A stretch of DNA of 12,785 nucleotides, from assembly GCA_013330925.1 (NCBI GenBank), contig DUHJ01000003.1, positions 1 to 12,785 of the forward strand, in the 5' to 3' direction. The DNA is from Candidatus Poseidoniaceae archaeon. GTDB lineage: Archaea; Thermoplasmatota; Poseidoniia; Poseidoniales; Poseidoniaceae. Each line of letters starts with the position of its first letter. Position 1 is the stretch's first letter. The position numbers were made by a program, and so were the translations under genes. Shown here piece after piece: positions 1 through 7,223 of the stretch. The notes beneath the pieces were generated by a model, which had not been told where the DNA came from, ran no database searches, and saw only the letters and a program-made list of their open reading frames with translations.

Positions 1-1636
1 TCCGCTTTGCGTACGCGACGTACTTCTTCACGAGGTTCGTGTCAAGGATGTCCTGACCGTCCGCGGTGGTCGTGGCCTGGCTCACGCCGCGGCTGGGGTC
101 AAGTGCAGTGCCTTCGGCGATGAGCGTCTCACTGGTGCCTGAGGCGCGTGTGGACAGGATGTGCGACGCGATGGCGGTGTCGAGTTCGGTTTTCGGAACG
201 TCGGTCATCACCCAGATGACGTCAAACCGAGAAATCAGGGGCGGAGCGAGGTTGATCTGCGCCGTAAACGGCACGTCTGAAACCGGTTGAAATCGGCCTG
301 CCTTTGGGTTCGCGGCGGCCAGCACGGCGCAACGGGTTTGCAGGCTTGCGTTGATGCCCGCCTTGGCGATGGAAATGCGCTGCTGCTCCATCGCTTCGTG
401 CATGCTGGAGCGGTCGCCTTCGTTCATCTTGTCGAATTCGTCGATGGCCGCAAGGCCGAGGTCTGCAAGCACAAGGGCTCCTGCCTCGAGCGTCCAGCGC
501 CCGTCGGCGTTGGCGTCCTGAACGGCGGCGGCCGTCAGTCCTGCGGCTGAAGCGGACATGCCCGACGTAAACCGGCCGCGCGGCGAGAGTTGTGCCATGT
601 AGGAGAGCAATTGCGACTTGGCCACTCCAGGGTCACCCATCAGCAAAATGTGGATGTCACCACGGCTTCGCGTGCCGTCGTCGTTCTTCCGAGAAACGCC
701 ACCAAACAGTTGGAGCATGAGCGATTTCTTCACTTCCGGCATGCCGTAGATCGAGGGGGCAATCGAGCGCGTCAACAGGTCGTAGATGTCCTTTCGGCGA
801 GCCAAGTCTTTGATCTCACGAACCTCTTCTTCGGTGATGACGATCTCTTCCAAGGGCACGTTCTGACGCTCCAGCGAGTGGATGCGAAGGAAGATGTCGA
901 ACACGGGGGTGTCCTTGCCTCCCTTGCGTTGGGAGCGAATGAAGAGCACGCCGTTGGCCTTGACCCGGTCGCCAGGATTCAACTGGCCGCAGAGGTCTTG
1001 CTCCGCAATGCATAGAATGCGCTCGGGTTGAATGCCTCCACGCATCTGTTCGGGAAGTTCCTGAAGTTCGATGAATTGGGTGTTGATGAGGCTTGAATCG
1101 CGTTCCACCAACGAGAAGCGGGTTTCGCGGGCCTTGCGGTCACATCCCCCGTCGATGGGATCGCAGAGCATCGGTTGGATGAGTTCCTGTTCGTTGGGCT
1201 GATGCACCGTGCTGAGGTGCCCGCAGGCCGAACAGCGGAAGGTCGCGATGTAGATGCGAGGGCGAACCCCGGAAATCTTCGTGGTGACCGCGTCGATGGA
1301 GAGCATCTGGCCGAGGTCTTCGGCACGAAGATGGGAAATCGCCCGGGTCTGGTCGGACGGGAGGTGAACGATGCGGATGAAGGGATCCATCGCCCCGTGG
1401 CCTTCGTCCACCAGCACTTGCTTCACCGCTTGCTTGGAGGCCTCGAGGTGAAGGTCAGGTTGGACCAGCAGGCTCTGGGCAAAATCGAGGTCCCATCGCT
1501 CGAGGTCACGGTACGACACTTCGACGCTCTGGGTGTCCGGCCATTCGACGGCCAAGTTGTGCAAGGCTTCGTTGAACAAGTCGCGCAGCAGGGACTCCCA
1601 GCGGGTCTGGAGGTCGGCTTCGTGCATCGGAATCAT
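1..1636 (-). CDS. mcm: MCM replicative DNA helicase (C-terminus beyond the window)
   Basis: This is the minichromosome maintenance protein, the ATP-driven hexameric helicase that unwinds DNA at archaeal replication forks. I translated 545 codons by hand. The N-terminal DNA-binding half carries a zinc-binding cysteine set, C135-x2-C138 and C158-x6-C165. The AAA+ core has Walker A GDPGVAKS (334-341), Walker B IDEFDKM (398-404) and the arginine-finger motif SRFD (469-472). The reading frame is still open at base 1, at the VKKYVAYAK segment that begins the helicase lid, so by comparison with usual MCM length roughly 130-150 residues are missing. The ATG at 1636 is preferred because GGAGGTG sits five bases upstream. 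An in-frame ATG at 1678 would add 14 residues. It is divergent from purM. The family call is secure; the exact start is less so. Confidence 0.96.
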   Translation of the reverse strand, partial: MIPMHEADLQTRWESLLRDLFNEALHNLAVEWPDTQSVEVSYRDLERWDLDFAQSLLVQPDLHLEASKQAVKQVLVDEGHGAMDPFIRIVHLPSDQTRAISHLRAEDLGQMLSIDAVTTKISGVRPRIYIATFRCSACGHLSTVHQPNEQELIQPMLCDPIDGGCDRKARETRFSLVERDSSLINTQFIELQELPEQMRGGIQPERILCIAEQDLCGQLNPGDRVKANGVLFIRSQRKGGKDTPVFDIFLRIHSLERQNVPLEEIVITEEEVREIKDLARRKDIYDLLTRSIAPSIYGMPEVKKSLMLQLFGGVSRKNDDGTRSRGDIHILLMGDPGVAKSQLLSYMAQLSPRGRFTSGMSASAAGLTAAAVQDANADGRWTLEAGALVLADLGLAAIDEFDKMNEGDRSSMHEAMEQQRISIAKAGINASLQTRCAVLAAANPKAGRFQPVSDVPFTAQINLAPPLISRFDVIWVMTDVPKTELDTAIASHILSTRASGTSETLIAEGTALDPSRGVSQATTTADGQDILDTNLVKKYVAYAKR

Positions 1637-1641
1637 GGCCA

Positions 1642-1648
1642 CACCTCC
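1642..1648 (-). promoter_or_regulatory. Ribosome binding site of mcm
   Basis: On the minus strand the bases read GGAGGTG, followed by five bases and then ATG at 1636. This near-perfect Shine-Dalgarno match decides in favour of the 1636 start over the in-frame ATG at 1678, which has the weaker GGGGAAG upstream. Confidence 0.7.
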
Positions 1649-1844
1649 GGACTTGCCAAATCCACGACTTCGGAACATAAGCACTTCCCCGACGTTGAAC
1701 CACCCCCTCGCTTCCACTGGAGAATTCGTGCACCCGCATGGCCTCGTTCGTACGTTGTGTTGAGGTTCCTGTCCCCGTCTTCCGAAGGGCTTGGGTCTGG
1801 CCACATGTGCCTCTTCTCGCACCACCTGACTTGAGGGAGCATTC

Positions 1845-1874
1845 ATGGGACGCGTGCAAAACCTGTGGGCATGA
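1845..1874 (+). other. Possible 9-codon leader ORF overlapping the purM start
   Basis: The ORF encodes MGRVQNLWA and stops. It is preceded by the purine-rich GAGGGAG (1833-1839 region) with a five-base spacer to its ATG. Its TGA overlaps the purM ATG at 1871 as ATGA, the classic arrangement for translational coupling, whereas purM itself lacks a clear Shine-Dalgarno. It may therefore be a translated leader that feeds ribosomes to purM. It could equally be chance: nine codons carry no statistical weight, and the peptide shows no run of amino acids that suggests attenuation. Confidence 0.3.
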
Positions 1875-2995
1875 GCGACACGATGGACTACGCCAGTGCC
1901 GGGGTCGACATCGACCTCGAGGGCAGCGCCGTGGCGTCCCTCATCGGCGCCCTTGGTCGAAGCGTGCGCACGCCCGGCACGCCAGGTGCACCTGTGGACC
2001 TGCCCGGCGGCTTCGGCGGATTGCTGGAGTTTGGCGACCACCTTCTGGCGATGGCCACTGACGGCGTGGGCAGCAAGTTGCAGATCGCCTCGAGCCTCAA
2101 CGCATGGGGCGGCGTGGGGATTGACTGCATGGCGATGAACGTCAACGACCTGCTTTGCGTGGGCGCTGAACCGATGGCCTTTGTCGATTACATCGCCGTG
2201 CCCAAGCCCGACCCTGAGGTCCATGCCGCCATCGGTGCCAGCCTGGCCGAAGCCTGCCGACGTGCTCGCGTCACGCTTGCAGGAGGCGAGACCGCCAGTC
2301 TGCCAGGCATCGTCACGGAAGTGGACTTGTCCGGTACCGCGCTTGGGTACATGGGGCGCAACGACGCCATCACGGGCGAACACGTCCAAGCCGGCGACGT
2401 GCTGATCGGTCTGCCCGCTTCTGGCATCCATTCCAACGGCTACAGTTTGGTGCGTCGCATCATGGAGCACGTCGGTGCTGACCTGAGCGCCCCGGCGCCT
2501 TTCGATGCCGTGGTCGCAGGACGGCGCATCGAGCGCTTCGCGACCCAAGACGGTGAAACGCCCACCCTCGGCGAAGTGCTGCTGAATCCGACGCAGGTCT
2601 ACGTGGATCCCGTCATCGACCTGCTCAACCACCTCGATGCGGGCCATCTCGGTGGTCGCACAAGCGTGCGTGGCCTCTGCCACGTCACCGGAGGTGGCCT
2701 GTCCAACTTGCTCCGCCTGAACGCCGACGTCGGTTGGCGCATCGATGCGCCCTTGCCGGTGCTGCCCGAATTTACGTGGTTGCAAGAGACCGGTGGCGTC
2801 GAGACTCGGGAGATGTACCGGACCTTCAACATGGGCATGGGCATGGTGCTCGCCGTCGATGCGGCTCACGCCAAAGGTCTCGCTGCATGGTTGGCAGAGC
2901 GCATGCCCGGCAGCGCCGTGGTCGGCACCGTCGTCGAAGACGAGGCTCCAAGCGTGGTTCACGTGCCGACGGGATCGACTTTCAGCCACTACTGA
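1871..2995 (+). CDS. purM: Phosphoribosylformylglycinamidine cyclo-ligase (AIR synthetase)
   Basis: PurM closes the imidazole ring in de novo purine synthesis, converting FGAM plus ATP to AIR in the cytoplasm. The 374-residue product shows the family landmarks in order: AGVDIDLEG near the N-terminus (10-18), PGGFGGLLEF (45-54), the nucleotide-site segment ATDGVGSKL (62-70), GIDCMAMNVNDLLCVGAEPM (83-102), AGGETASLPG (137-146), ASGIHSNGYSLVR in the middle, HVTGGGLSNLL, and EMYRTFNMGMGMVL near the end. The length is slightly above the usual 330-350. Start candidates are GTG 1865, ATG 1871 and ATG 1883. I chose 1871 because it overlaps the small upstream ORF as ATGA; 1883 would give the tightest match to the family's usual N-terminus. 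It stands alone, divergent from mcm and convergent with the transporter, with only 3 bp between stops. No other purine gene is nearby. Confidence 0.95.
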   Translation: MSDTMDYASAGVDIDLEGSAVASLIGALGRSVRTPGTPGAPVDLPGGFGGLLEFGDHLLAMATDGVGSKLQIASSLNAWGGVGIDCMAMNVNDLLCVGAEPMAFVDYIAVPKPDPEVHAAIGASLAEACRRARVTLAGGETASLPGIVTEVDLSGTALGYMGRNDAITGEHVQAGDVLIGLPASGIHSNGYSLVRRIMEHVGADLSAPAPFDAVVAGRRIERFATQDGETPTLGEVLLNPTQVYVDPVIDLLNHLDAGHLGGRTSVRGLCHVTGGGLSNLLRLNADVGWRIDAPLPVLPEFTWLQETGGVETREMYRTFNMGMGMVLAVDAAHAKGLAAWLAERMPGSAVVGTVVEDEAPSVVHVPTGSTFSHY

Positions 2996-2998
2996 ACG

Positions 2999-4372
2999 TC
3001 ACTCGGCTTCCGTTGCACCGGTGAGCATCACCGATTCAGCGGCTGAGGTGCTGGCCCCACGGATTTTGCTCAGCGGGAACAGCAGGCAAAATTGCAGGAC
3101 GGCGCCGATGAGAAAGAGGTTGGGGAAGTTGCCTCCAAGGGCTTCGAGGACCGAGGGTGAAAGGAGGGTGCCCGACAACGCGCCCACGTTGATGAGCGTC
3201 ATGTAAAGGGAAAATTGGGTTCCGCCAAGGTCGCTCTCTGTGAGGCTCATGAGCAAGGCGATGACGTTGTTTCCGACGATGCCCCAGACGAAGGTCCAAA
3301 CAATCCACACGAGCGTCATGATGCCCGCGTCACTCCATTGCGAACGGCCAAGGGACCACAAGGTGGTCAACGACGCGCCGACGATGATGCCCCACCACAG
3401 GACGGTCTTGATGCCAAAGCGGCGTCCAAGTTCGCCGCCTGTCAGGACGCCCAACAGGGTGGCCAAAGTGATCAGGCCGCCCTTCAAGGCGAGGTATTCG
3501 GTGTCGCTCCATCCGAGTTCCTCGATGAACAGGAAGGGGAATTGGATGTCGATGAGGCCCATGCCGGCGCCCATGCCACCGCCGATCCACATCATGACGG
3601 CAAACAACAGGGCCCACGCCGGCGCGCCACCGCTCAGGGCACCACGGAGACCTGACACGATGTCCCCGAAGCTCAGGGCGCCCACCTCAGCCGAGGAGGA
3701 CGCTTCGCCCGTGGCTGCGTCCCATGGGAAACGACGGTCTCCCGGACGCTCGCGCAGGAAGATCGGCACCAGCATGATGGCGGCAAGCACGGGCAACTGC
3801 ACCGTCAAGGCAGCTTGGAAGCCTGATTCAGAGAGGATGCCGCCAAGCACGATGGCCGAGAACATGAAGCCGAAACCCTTCGAAGCGAACATGAAGCCGT
3901 TCGCACGGGCCAGGTCTTCTTCTGGAATGAGGTCCACCGCGAGGGCGTCTGAGCTCACGTCCTGCAAGGTCGCGAAGACGTTGTGAATCAGGAAGAAGAC
4001 CATAATGGACGAGAGCCCGGCTTCCAGATTTCCAGCGGCAAGGGGGTCGTCGATGGTCAGGAAGATGCCCATGGTGATGATCATCCCGAGTTGTGCGATG
4101 ATGATCCACGGTCGACGCAACCCATAGGCTGGGAAACGAACGCGATCGATGAGCGGGCCAAGCACCAGTTTTCCGAACATCCAAGGAAGGGTGCCTGCCA
4201 ACGTGAGGGCCGCAACCTGGTCGTCACTGATTGAATCGGCATCGACGAGCACCGCGACGAACGCGACGGTGATGAAGGCCCACGGCACGCCCTGTGCAAA
4301 ATACAGGGCACAGAGGGTCCCAAGACGGGCGCGCTTGCTTTCTTGCAGGGTAGTCATGGAGCGTAAAGCCAT
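2999..4372 (-). CDS. AmpG/PAT-like major facilitator superfamily transporter
   Basis: This 457-residue membrane protein has about twelve hydrophobic helices in two halves, separated by a charged loop after helix 6 (roughly residues 207-235). The first helix begins LYFAQGVPWAF. After helix 4 comes a QDVSSDALAVDLIPEEDLAR segment and the following helix has a glycine-rich ANGFMFASKGFGFMF stretch. These resemble the AmpG muropeptide permease and acetyl-CoA transporter (PAT/SLC33) branch of MFS rather than sugar or drug exporters. The substrate cannot be told from sequence, and muropeptides are unlikely in an archaeon without murein. ATG 4372 is favoured because AAGGTGA lies just upstream; ATG 4357 is an alternative with no such site. 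The gene appears monocistronic. The MFS call is secure and the subfamily is moderate. Confidence 0.88.
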   Translation of the reverse strand: MALRSMTTLQESKRARLGTLCALYFAQGVPWAFITVAFVAVLVDADSISDDQVAALTLAGTLPWMFGKLVLGPLIDRVRFPAYGLRRPWIIIAQLGMIITMGIFLTIDDPLAAGNLEAGLSSIMVFFLIHNVFATLQDVSSDALAVDLIPEEDLARANGFMFASKGFGFMFSAIVLGGILSESGFQAALTVQLPVLAAIMLVPIFLRERPGDRRFPWDAATGEASSSAEVGALSFGDIVSGLRGALSGGAPAWALLFAVMMWIGGGMGAGMGLIDIQFPFLFIEELGWSDTEYLALKGGLITLATLLGVLTGGELGRRFGIKTVLWWGIIVGASLTTLWSLGRSQWSDAGIMTLVWIVWTFVWGIVGNNVIALLMSLTESDLGGTQFSLYMTLINVGALSGTLLSPSVLEALGGNFPNLFLIGAVLQFCLLFPLSKIRGASTSAAESVMLTGATEAE

Positions 4373-4375
4373 CGT

Positions 4376-4382
4376 TCACCTT
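4376..4382 (-). promoter_or_regulatory. Ribosome binding site of the MFS transporter
   Basis: The minus strand reads AAGGTGA, then three bases, then ATG at 4372. The spacing is short but the match is good, and it selects the 4372 start over the in-frame ATG at 4357. Confidence 0.5.
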
Positions 4383-4384
4383 CT

Positions 4385-4396
4385 GAAGTTTACTTC
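4385..4396. promoter_or_regulatory. Short palindrome upstream of the transporter start
   Basis: The 12 bases GAAGT-TT-ACTTC form a perfect inverted repeat with a 2-base centre, 13 bases upstream of the transporter ATG and directly beside its ribosome binding site. It lies in the ~98-bp divergent gap, so it could be an operator affecting the transporter, the gene at 4471, or both. Two 5-base arms can arise by chance, so the call is tentative. Confidence 0.3.
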
Positions 4397-4403
4397 GGAT
4401 GAG

Positions 4404-4423
4404 AGCCTCCTTGGGGCTTTTTT
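4404..4423 (+). terminator. Weak hairpin followed by six T
   Basis: On the plus strand AGCC (4404-4407) can pair with GGCT (4415-4418), with extra CC/GG pairing inside, and six T follow (4418-4423). The shape resembles an intrinsic terminator, and archaeal transcription can stop at T-runs alone. It lies between two divergent starts, so it would end antisense transcripts leaving the transporter or shorten transcripts initiated upstream of the gene at 4471. The stem is short. Confidence 0.25.
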
Positions 4424-4470
4424 CGAAATCAGAGGCAAAACTCATCCCAACGTGCATCTACCGGTCATGC

Positions 4471-5013
4471 ATGGACCTTGAATCGGCCGCCAACCTCGGG
4501 GAGGCTCTGAGCGGTTTGGCCATCATGTTCACGCTCCTGTTCGGTCTACGTCAAGTCCTTGAGGTGAACCGAAACCGCCGCTTTGAGATTTCACAGACCA
4601 TCGCAAACTCACTGGAGAACTCGCTGGTCCAACGTGGATTCGCCAACTTAGGGCGGATTCAGCCAGGCATGACCCTCCAAGAATTCGGGGACATGGCCAG
4701 GGAAGACAAGGACGCCATCAACGCCGTCATCGTGCTGATGGCCAACCACGCCGTCATGACGTTCCACCGAAACCTTTCGTTCGACATCGTGGCGTCCTTT
4801 TACCGCGGATATTTGCCGTTGATCAGCGCAGGCTTGCGGCACGTCATGACGCTGGTCGAGAACGCCTACATCCACCACGAGGGCAGCGCGGTCACCGAAG
4901 AAAACGGATTGGGCACGAACCATTGGGTGTTCTGGTTGCTTGATCGAATGGAAGAGACGTCAAACTCGGTGGAATACAAGCCACACGTTACCCAAACCGA
5001 GTGGCGCCCCTGA
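4471..5013 (+). CDS. Unrecognised protein with one N-terminal membrane helix
   Basis: I do not recognise a named family with confidence. The 180-residue product starts with a short acidic segment, then one hydrophobic helix at about 10-30 (LSGLAIMFTLLFGLRQVLEV), then arginine/asparagine-rich residues (NRNRR), and continues as an apparently helical soluble domain to the end. This layout (membrane helix, LRQ-type exit, helical domain) resembles the small DUF4760-like membrane proteins common in marine microbes; that likeness is from memory and unproven. By the positive-inside rule the C-terminal domain is probably cytoplasmic. The frame is also open to ATG 4399, but the extra 24 residues are not family-like and have no ribosome binding site. 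No Shine-Dalgarno precedes 4471 either, so a leaderless transcript is possible. trm1 follows after 18 bp, suggesting a shared transcript. Confidence 0.72.
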   Translation: MDLESAANLGEALSGLAIMFTLLFGLRQVLEVNRNRRFEISQTIANSLENSLVQRGFANLGRIQPGMTLQEFGDMAREDKDAINAVIVLMANHAVMTFHRNLSFDIVASFYRGYLPLISAGLRHVMTLVENAYIHHEGSAVTEENGLGTNHWVFWLLDRMEETSNSVEYKPHVTQTEWRP

Positions 5014-5031
5014 CGTGCGCCCGCATGGACC

Positions 5032-6390
5032 ATGAAGGATGGACGCTCACGTTCCACCATGCAAGAGCCCGAGGGGTGGCCCGGCAACCTCTGGTTGGAG
5101 GGGGCCACTCTCGTTCATCTCCCGGCCGAACAGCCGCGTCCTGAAGCACGCCCCCGGGGACCGGCCAAACGCATCGGACCGGGTTTCCTCAACCCCGCCA
5201 TGGCACCGGCCAGAACACGTTCAGTGATGCTGCTGGCCGATGCGCTCGAACATGACTGGTTGGTGCCAGAGGGCGCGCCTGTCCGGGTTTTGGACGCCTT
5301 GTGCTCCACCGGCGTTCGCATTCGCCGCTGGCGGCAGGAGCTGCCTGAAGCGCACATCGAACGCGTGGTATTGACGGGGAACGATCTGGACGCGCATGCC
5401 CTCGACTGGGCCGTGGCCTCATTCGAAACCCATCCGAGCGGCCGGCCGCCCGCCGCGCGGCCCGAGCACCGCCAGCATGCGGTGAAGCCACGCGAGGTCG
5501 AGGGCGTGCACCTCACCGAGGAAGATGCGCGTGTTGCCCTGCTTCGTGGCGGCTGGCAGTGGGTCGATCTGGACCCCTTTGGATCGCCAATGCCCTTCCT
5601 TGATGCCGCCCTGCAGGGCATGGCCCGTCGCGGCGTGCTGGAGGTCACCGCGACGGACACTGCAGCATTGACCGGCTCAAGCGCGGCCAGTGGCCGACGG
5701 AGGTACGGTTTCCATGGCCAAGTCGACCATTATGCCCACGACGACGCCGTTCGAGCCCTGCTCGGCAACGTGGCGTTGGCCGCAGCGCGCCAAGACCGCG
5801 AAATCACGCCCCTTCTCGCTTTGTTTGACGGCCATCACGTTCGCGTGTCGGTGATGGTTCGGACCTCAAAAACCGGAGCAAGTGCCGTGCACGACCACAT
5901 CGGCTGGCGGATCCGTGAAGCCGACGTTCCCTATCGCTTCGTCCGCCATCCCACGCCAGAAGAGACCGAACGAGGTAGCGGTCCGATGTGGACTGGCCCG
6001 CTTTGGCATGCGGACATCGCTGGCCGAATGACCGAAGGCAACGCGCTGGCCTTGACCACGCCCGATGATTCAGCCTTGGACATGTGGAGAAGCAAGGGAC
6101 TGCAATGGGACGAAGCGGACGTCGAGCATGCGGCGCGTGAAACCGTCCGGGGGGTGCGGCACATCGCGGAAGCATCGGACCTCATGGCCATGGACGGGAA
6201 GGACACGACGCTGCTGAACCTCGACGATTTGCCCCGATGGACGGGGACGGGGAAGACGCCTCGCCTTCAGCGCTTGCTGGACGCCCTGCATGCGGAAGGC
6301 TTCGCTGCAGCTCGAGCACCCGACCTCAATCCGTTCGTGATCACCGATGCACCGTTCGACGCCGTGGTCAACGCCGCCCGAGCAGTGTGA
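5032..6390 (+). CDS. trm1: tRNA (guanine26-N2)-dimethyltransferase Trm1
   Basis: Trm1 uses S-adenosylmethionine to methylate N2 of guanine 26 of tRNA, helping it fold correctly. The 452-residue product has an N-terminal FLNP (52-55), the SAM-binding motif I VLDALCSTGVR (86-96), an acidic loop ND (117-118), the catalytic/target-binding DLDPFGSP (179-186), and TATDTAALTG (205-215). The family usually has a cysteine at the second-last position of this last segment (CG), replaced here by T. The mid region HHVRVSVMVRTSK matches the family's DHYVRV-type strand, and a C-terminal domain ends with NPFVITDAPF. It is longer than many archaeal Trm1 proteins (about 380). A downstream ATG at 5059 (protein starting MQEPEGW) is an equally plausible start, as neither has a strong ribosome binding site. 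It lies 18 bp after the one-helix gene and converges 1 bp from the PAC2 gene. Confidence 0.92.
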   Translation: MKDGRSRSTMQEPEGWPGNLWLEGATLVHLPAEQPRPEARPRGPAKRIGPGFLNPAMAPARTRSVMLLADALEHDWLVPEGAPVRVLDALCSTGVRIRRWRQELPEAHIERVVLTGNDLDAHALDWAVASFETHPSGRPPAARPEHRQHAVKPREVEGVHLTEEDARVALLRGGWQWVDLDPFGSPMPFLDAALQGMARRGVLEVTATDTAALTGSSAASGRRRYGFHGQVDHYAHDDAVRALLGNVALAAARQDREITPLLALFDGHHVRVSVMVRTSKTGASAVHDHIGWRIREADVPYRFVRHPTPEETERGSGPMWTGPLWHADIAGRMTEGNALALTTPDDSALDMWRSKGLQWDEADVEHAARETVRGVRHIAEASDLMAMDGKDTTLLNLDDLPRWTGTGKTPRLQRLLDALHAEGFAAARAPDLNPFVITDAPFDAVVNAARAV

Positions 6391-6391
6391 C

Positions 6392-7171
6392 TCACATCAC
6401 GGAGGGGTCCATGCCTGGACCGTCCCCGCTCCCGAGTTGATGACCGGGGCCAATGGGGTCGGGCAGGACAGATTTGGCCCGTTCGATCATCTCGCGAACG
6501 CTGTCTTCAATGGTGCGTGCGTTCTCAAGAAGGTCGCTGAGCGGAAGGTCCAGACCGGTCAAATCGGAGATGGCTTCGACGGCGATGGCCGCGGCGCGCG
6601 CATCGGGGTACATGGGGTGTGCTTCGGCAAGCAAAGCCACGATGTCCATGCCCAATCGGTCGCCCTCGCCAAGAAGGAAACCGGTGATGCCCGAGACCAC
6701 ACCTTGGCGAATGGGTTCGATGCCAGCGGTGCGCAACGCTTCCCGCATCGCGTCCGTGCTGCCCACGCCGTAGAGGTCGCCTCCATCGAAGTCCTTGTCG
6801 GGCCGGAGCAGCCCGTCGACGATGATGAGCCGGTCGAACCCGCCTTTCGAAAACCATTCGAGCACGGTGGTCGCCAACGCGATGTCCTTGTCGTCCTCGA
6901 ATTGGATTTCAGCCGTGAACACACCGATACCTTCGCCTTGGTACACCCGAACTGGATGCTTGGGGACCTCGTCTTGGATGAGTGCAACGGCGGGGAATTC
7001 TGCGTTCAGCACCGTGCCTTGCTGCTCCAGGCCAAGGGCGCTGATGACGTGGGACGCGGCGATGACGCCCACCATGCCAGAACTTGAGAAACCGCAAATG
7101 GCGATGCCTCCGGTACGGGGGTCTGCACCTTTGTTGAGGACCAGGGCATACGGTTTGAACGGAGTTTCCAC
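6392..7171 (-). CDS. PAC2-family protein (proteasome assembly chaperone homologue)
   Basis: The 259-residue product fits the PAC2 family (formerly DUF75), archaeal relatives of the eukaryotic chaperones that help build the 20S proteasome ring; the archaeal proteins' precise role is less settled. Visible family features are an early GFSSSGMVG glycine-rich turn (about 27-35), a central LIIVDGLL strand, the characteristic GVVSGITGFLLGEGDR stretch, and AEAHPMYPDARAAA before the C-terminal helices. The last ~20 residues are glycine/proline rich and probably disordered. The start is GTG at 7171, supported by GAGGTGA four bases upstream. It lies 52 bp downstream of the giant surface protein on the same strand and may be co-transcribed with it. 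Confidence 0.9.
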   Translation of the reverse strand: METPFKPYALVLNKGADPRTGGIAICGFSSSGMVGVIAASHVISALGLEQQGTVLNAEFPAVALIQDEVPKHPVRVYQGEGIGVFTAEIQFEDDKDIALATTVLEWFSKGGFDRLIIVDGLLRPDKDFDGGDLYGVGSTDAMREALRTAGIEPIRQGVVSGITGFLLGEGDRLGMDIVALLAEAHPMYPDARAAAIAVEAISDLTGLDLPLSDLLENARTIEDSVREMIERAKSVLPDPIGPGHQLGSGDGPGMDPSVM

Positions 7172-7175
7172 GCCT

Positions 7176-7182
7176 TCACCTC
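7176..7182 (-). promoter_or_regulatory. Ribosome binding site of the PAC2 gene
   Basis: The minus strand reads GAGGTGA followed by four bases and a GTG codon at 7171. This is the main reason to accept the non-ATG start. Confidence 0.65.
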
Positions 7183-7223
7183 GTCATGTCGTCCGGTAGG
7201 ACGGTCAAGAATCCTCGCTTCCA

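Noticed and set aside
1175..1834. A 219-codon plus-strand ORF opposite mcm.
   Set aside because: The minus strand encodes unmistakable MCM sequence here; the plus-strand translation has no domain-like pattern and extends into the gap.
1637..1860. The MCM frame stays open upstream of the chosen start.
   Set aside because: The upstream translation is not MCM-like, and the strong GGAGGTG site supports the start at 1636.
2830..2850. A short GGGCAT direct repeat in purM.
   Set aside because: It encodes the conserved NMGMGMV motif of PurM and needs no other explanation.
3240..3986. A 248-codon plus-strand ORF opposite the MFS transporter.
   Set aside because: Its methionine/proline/arginine-rich composition is the mirror of hydrophobic helices; the transporter reading is clearly the real one.
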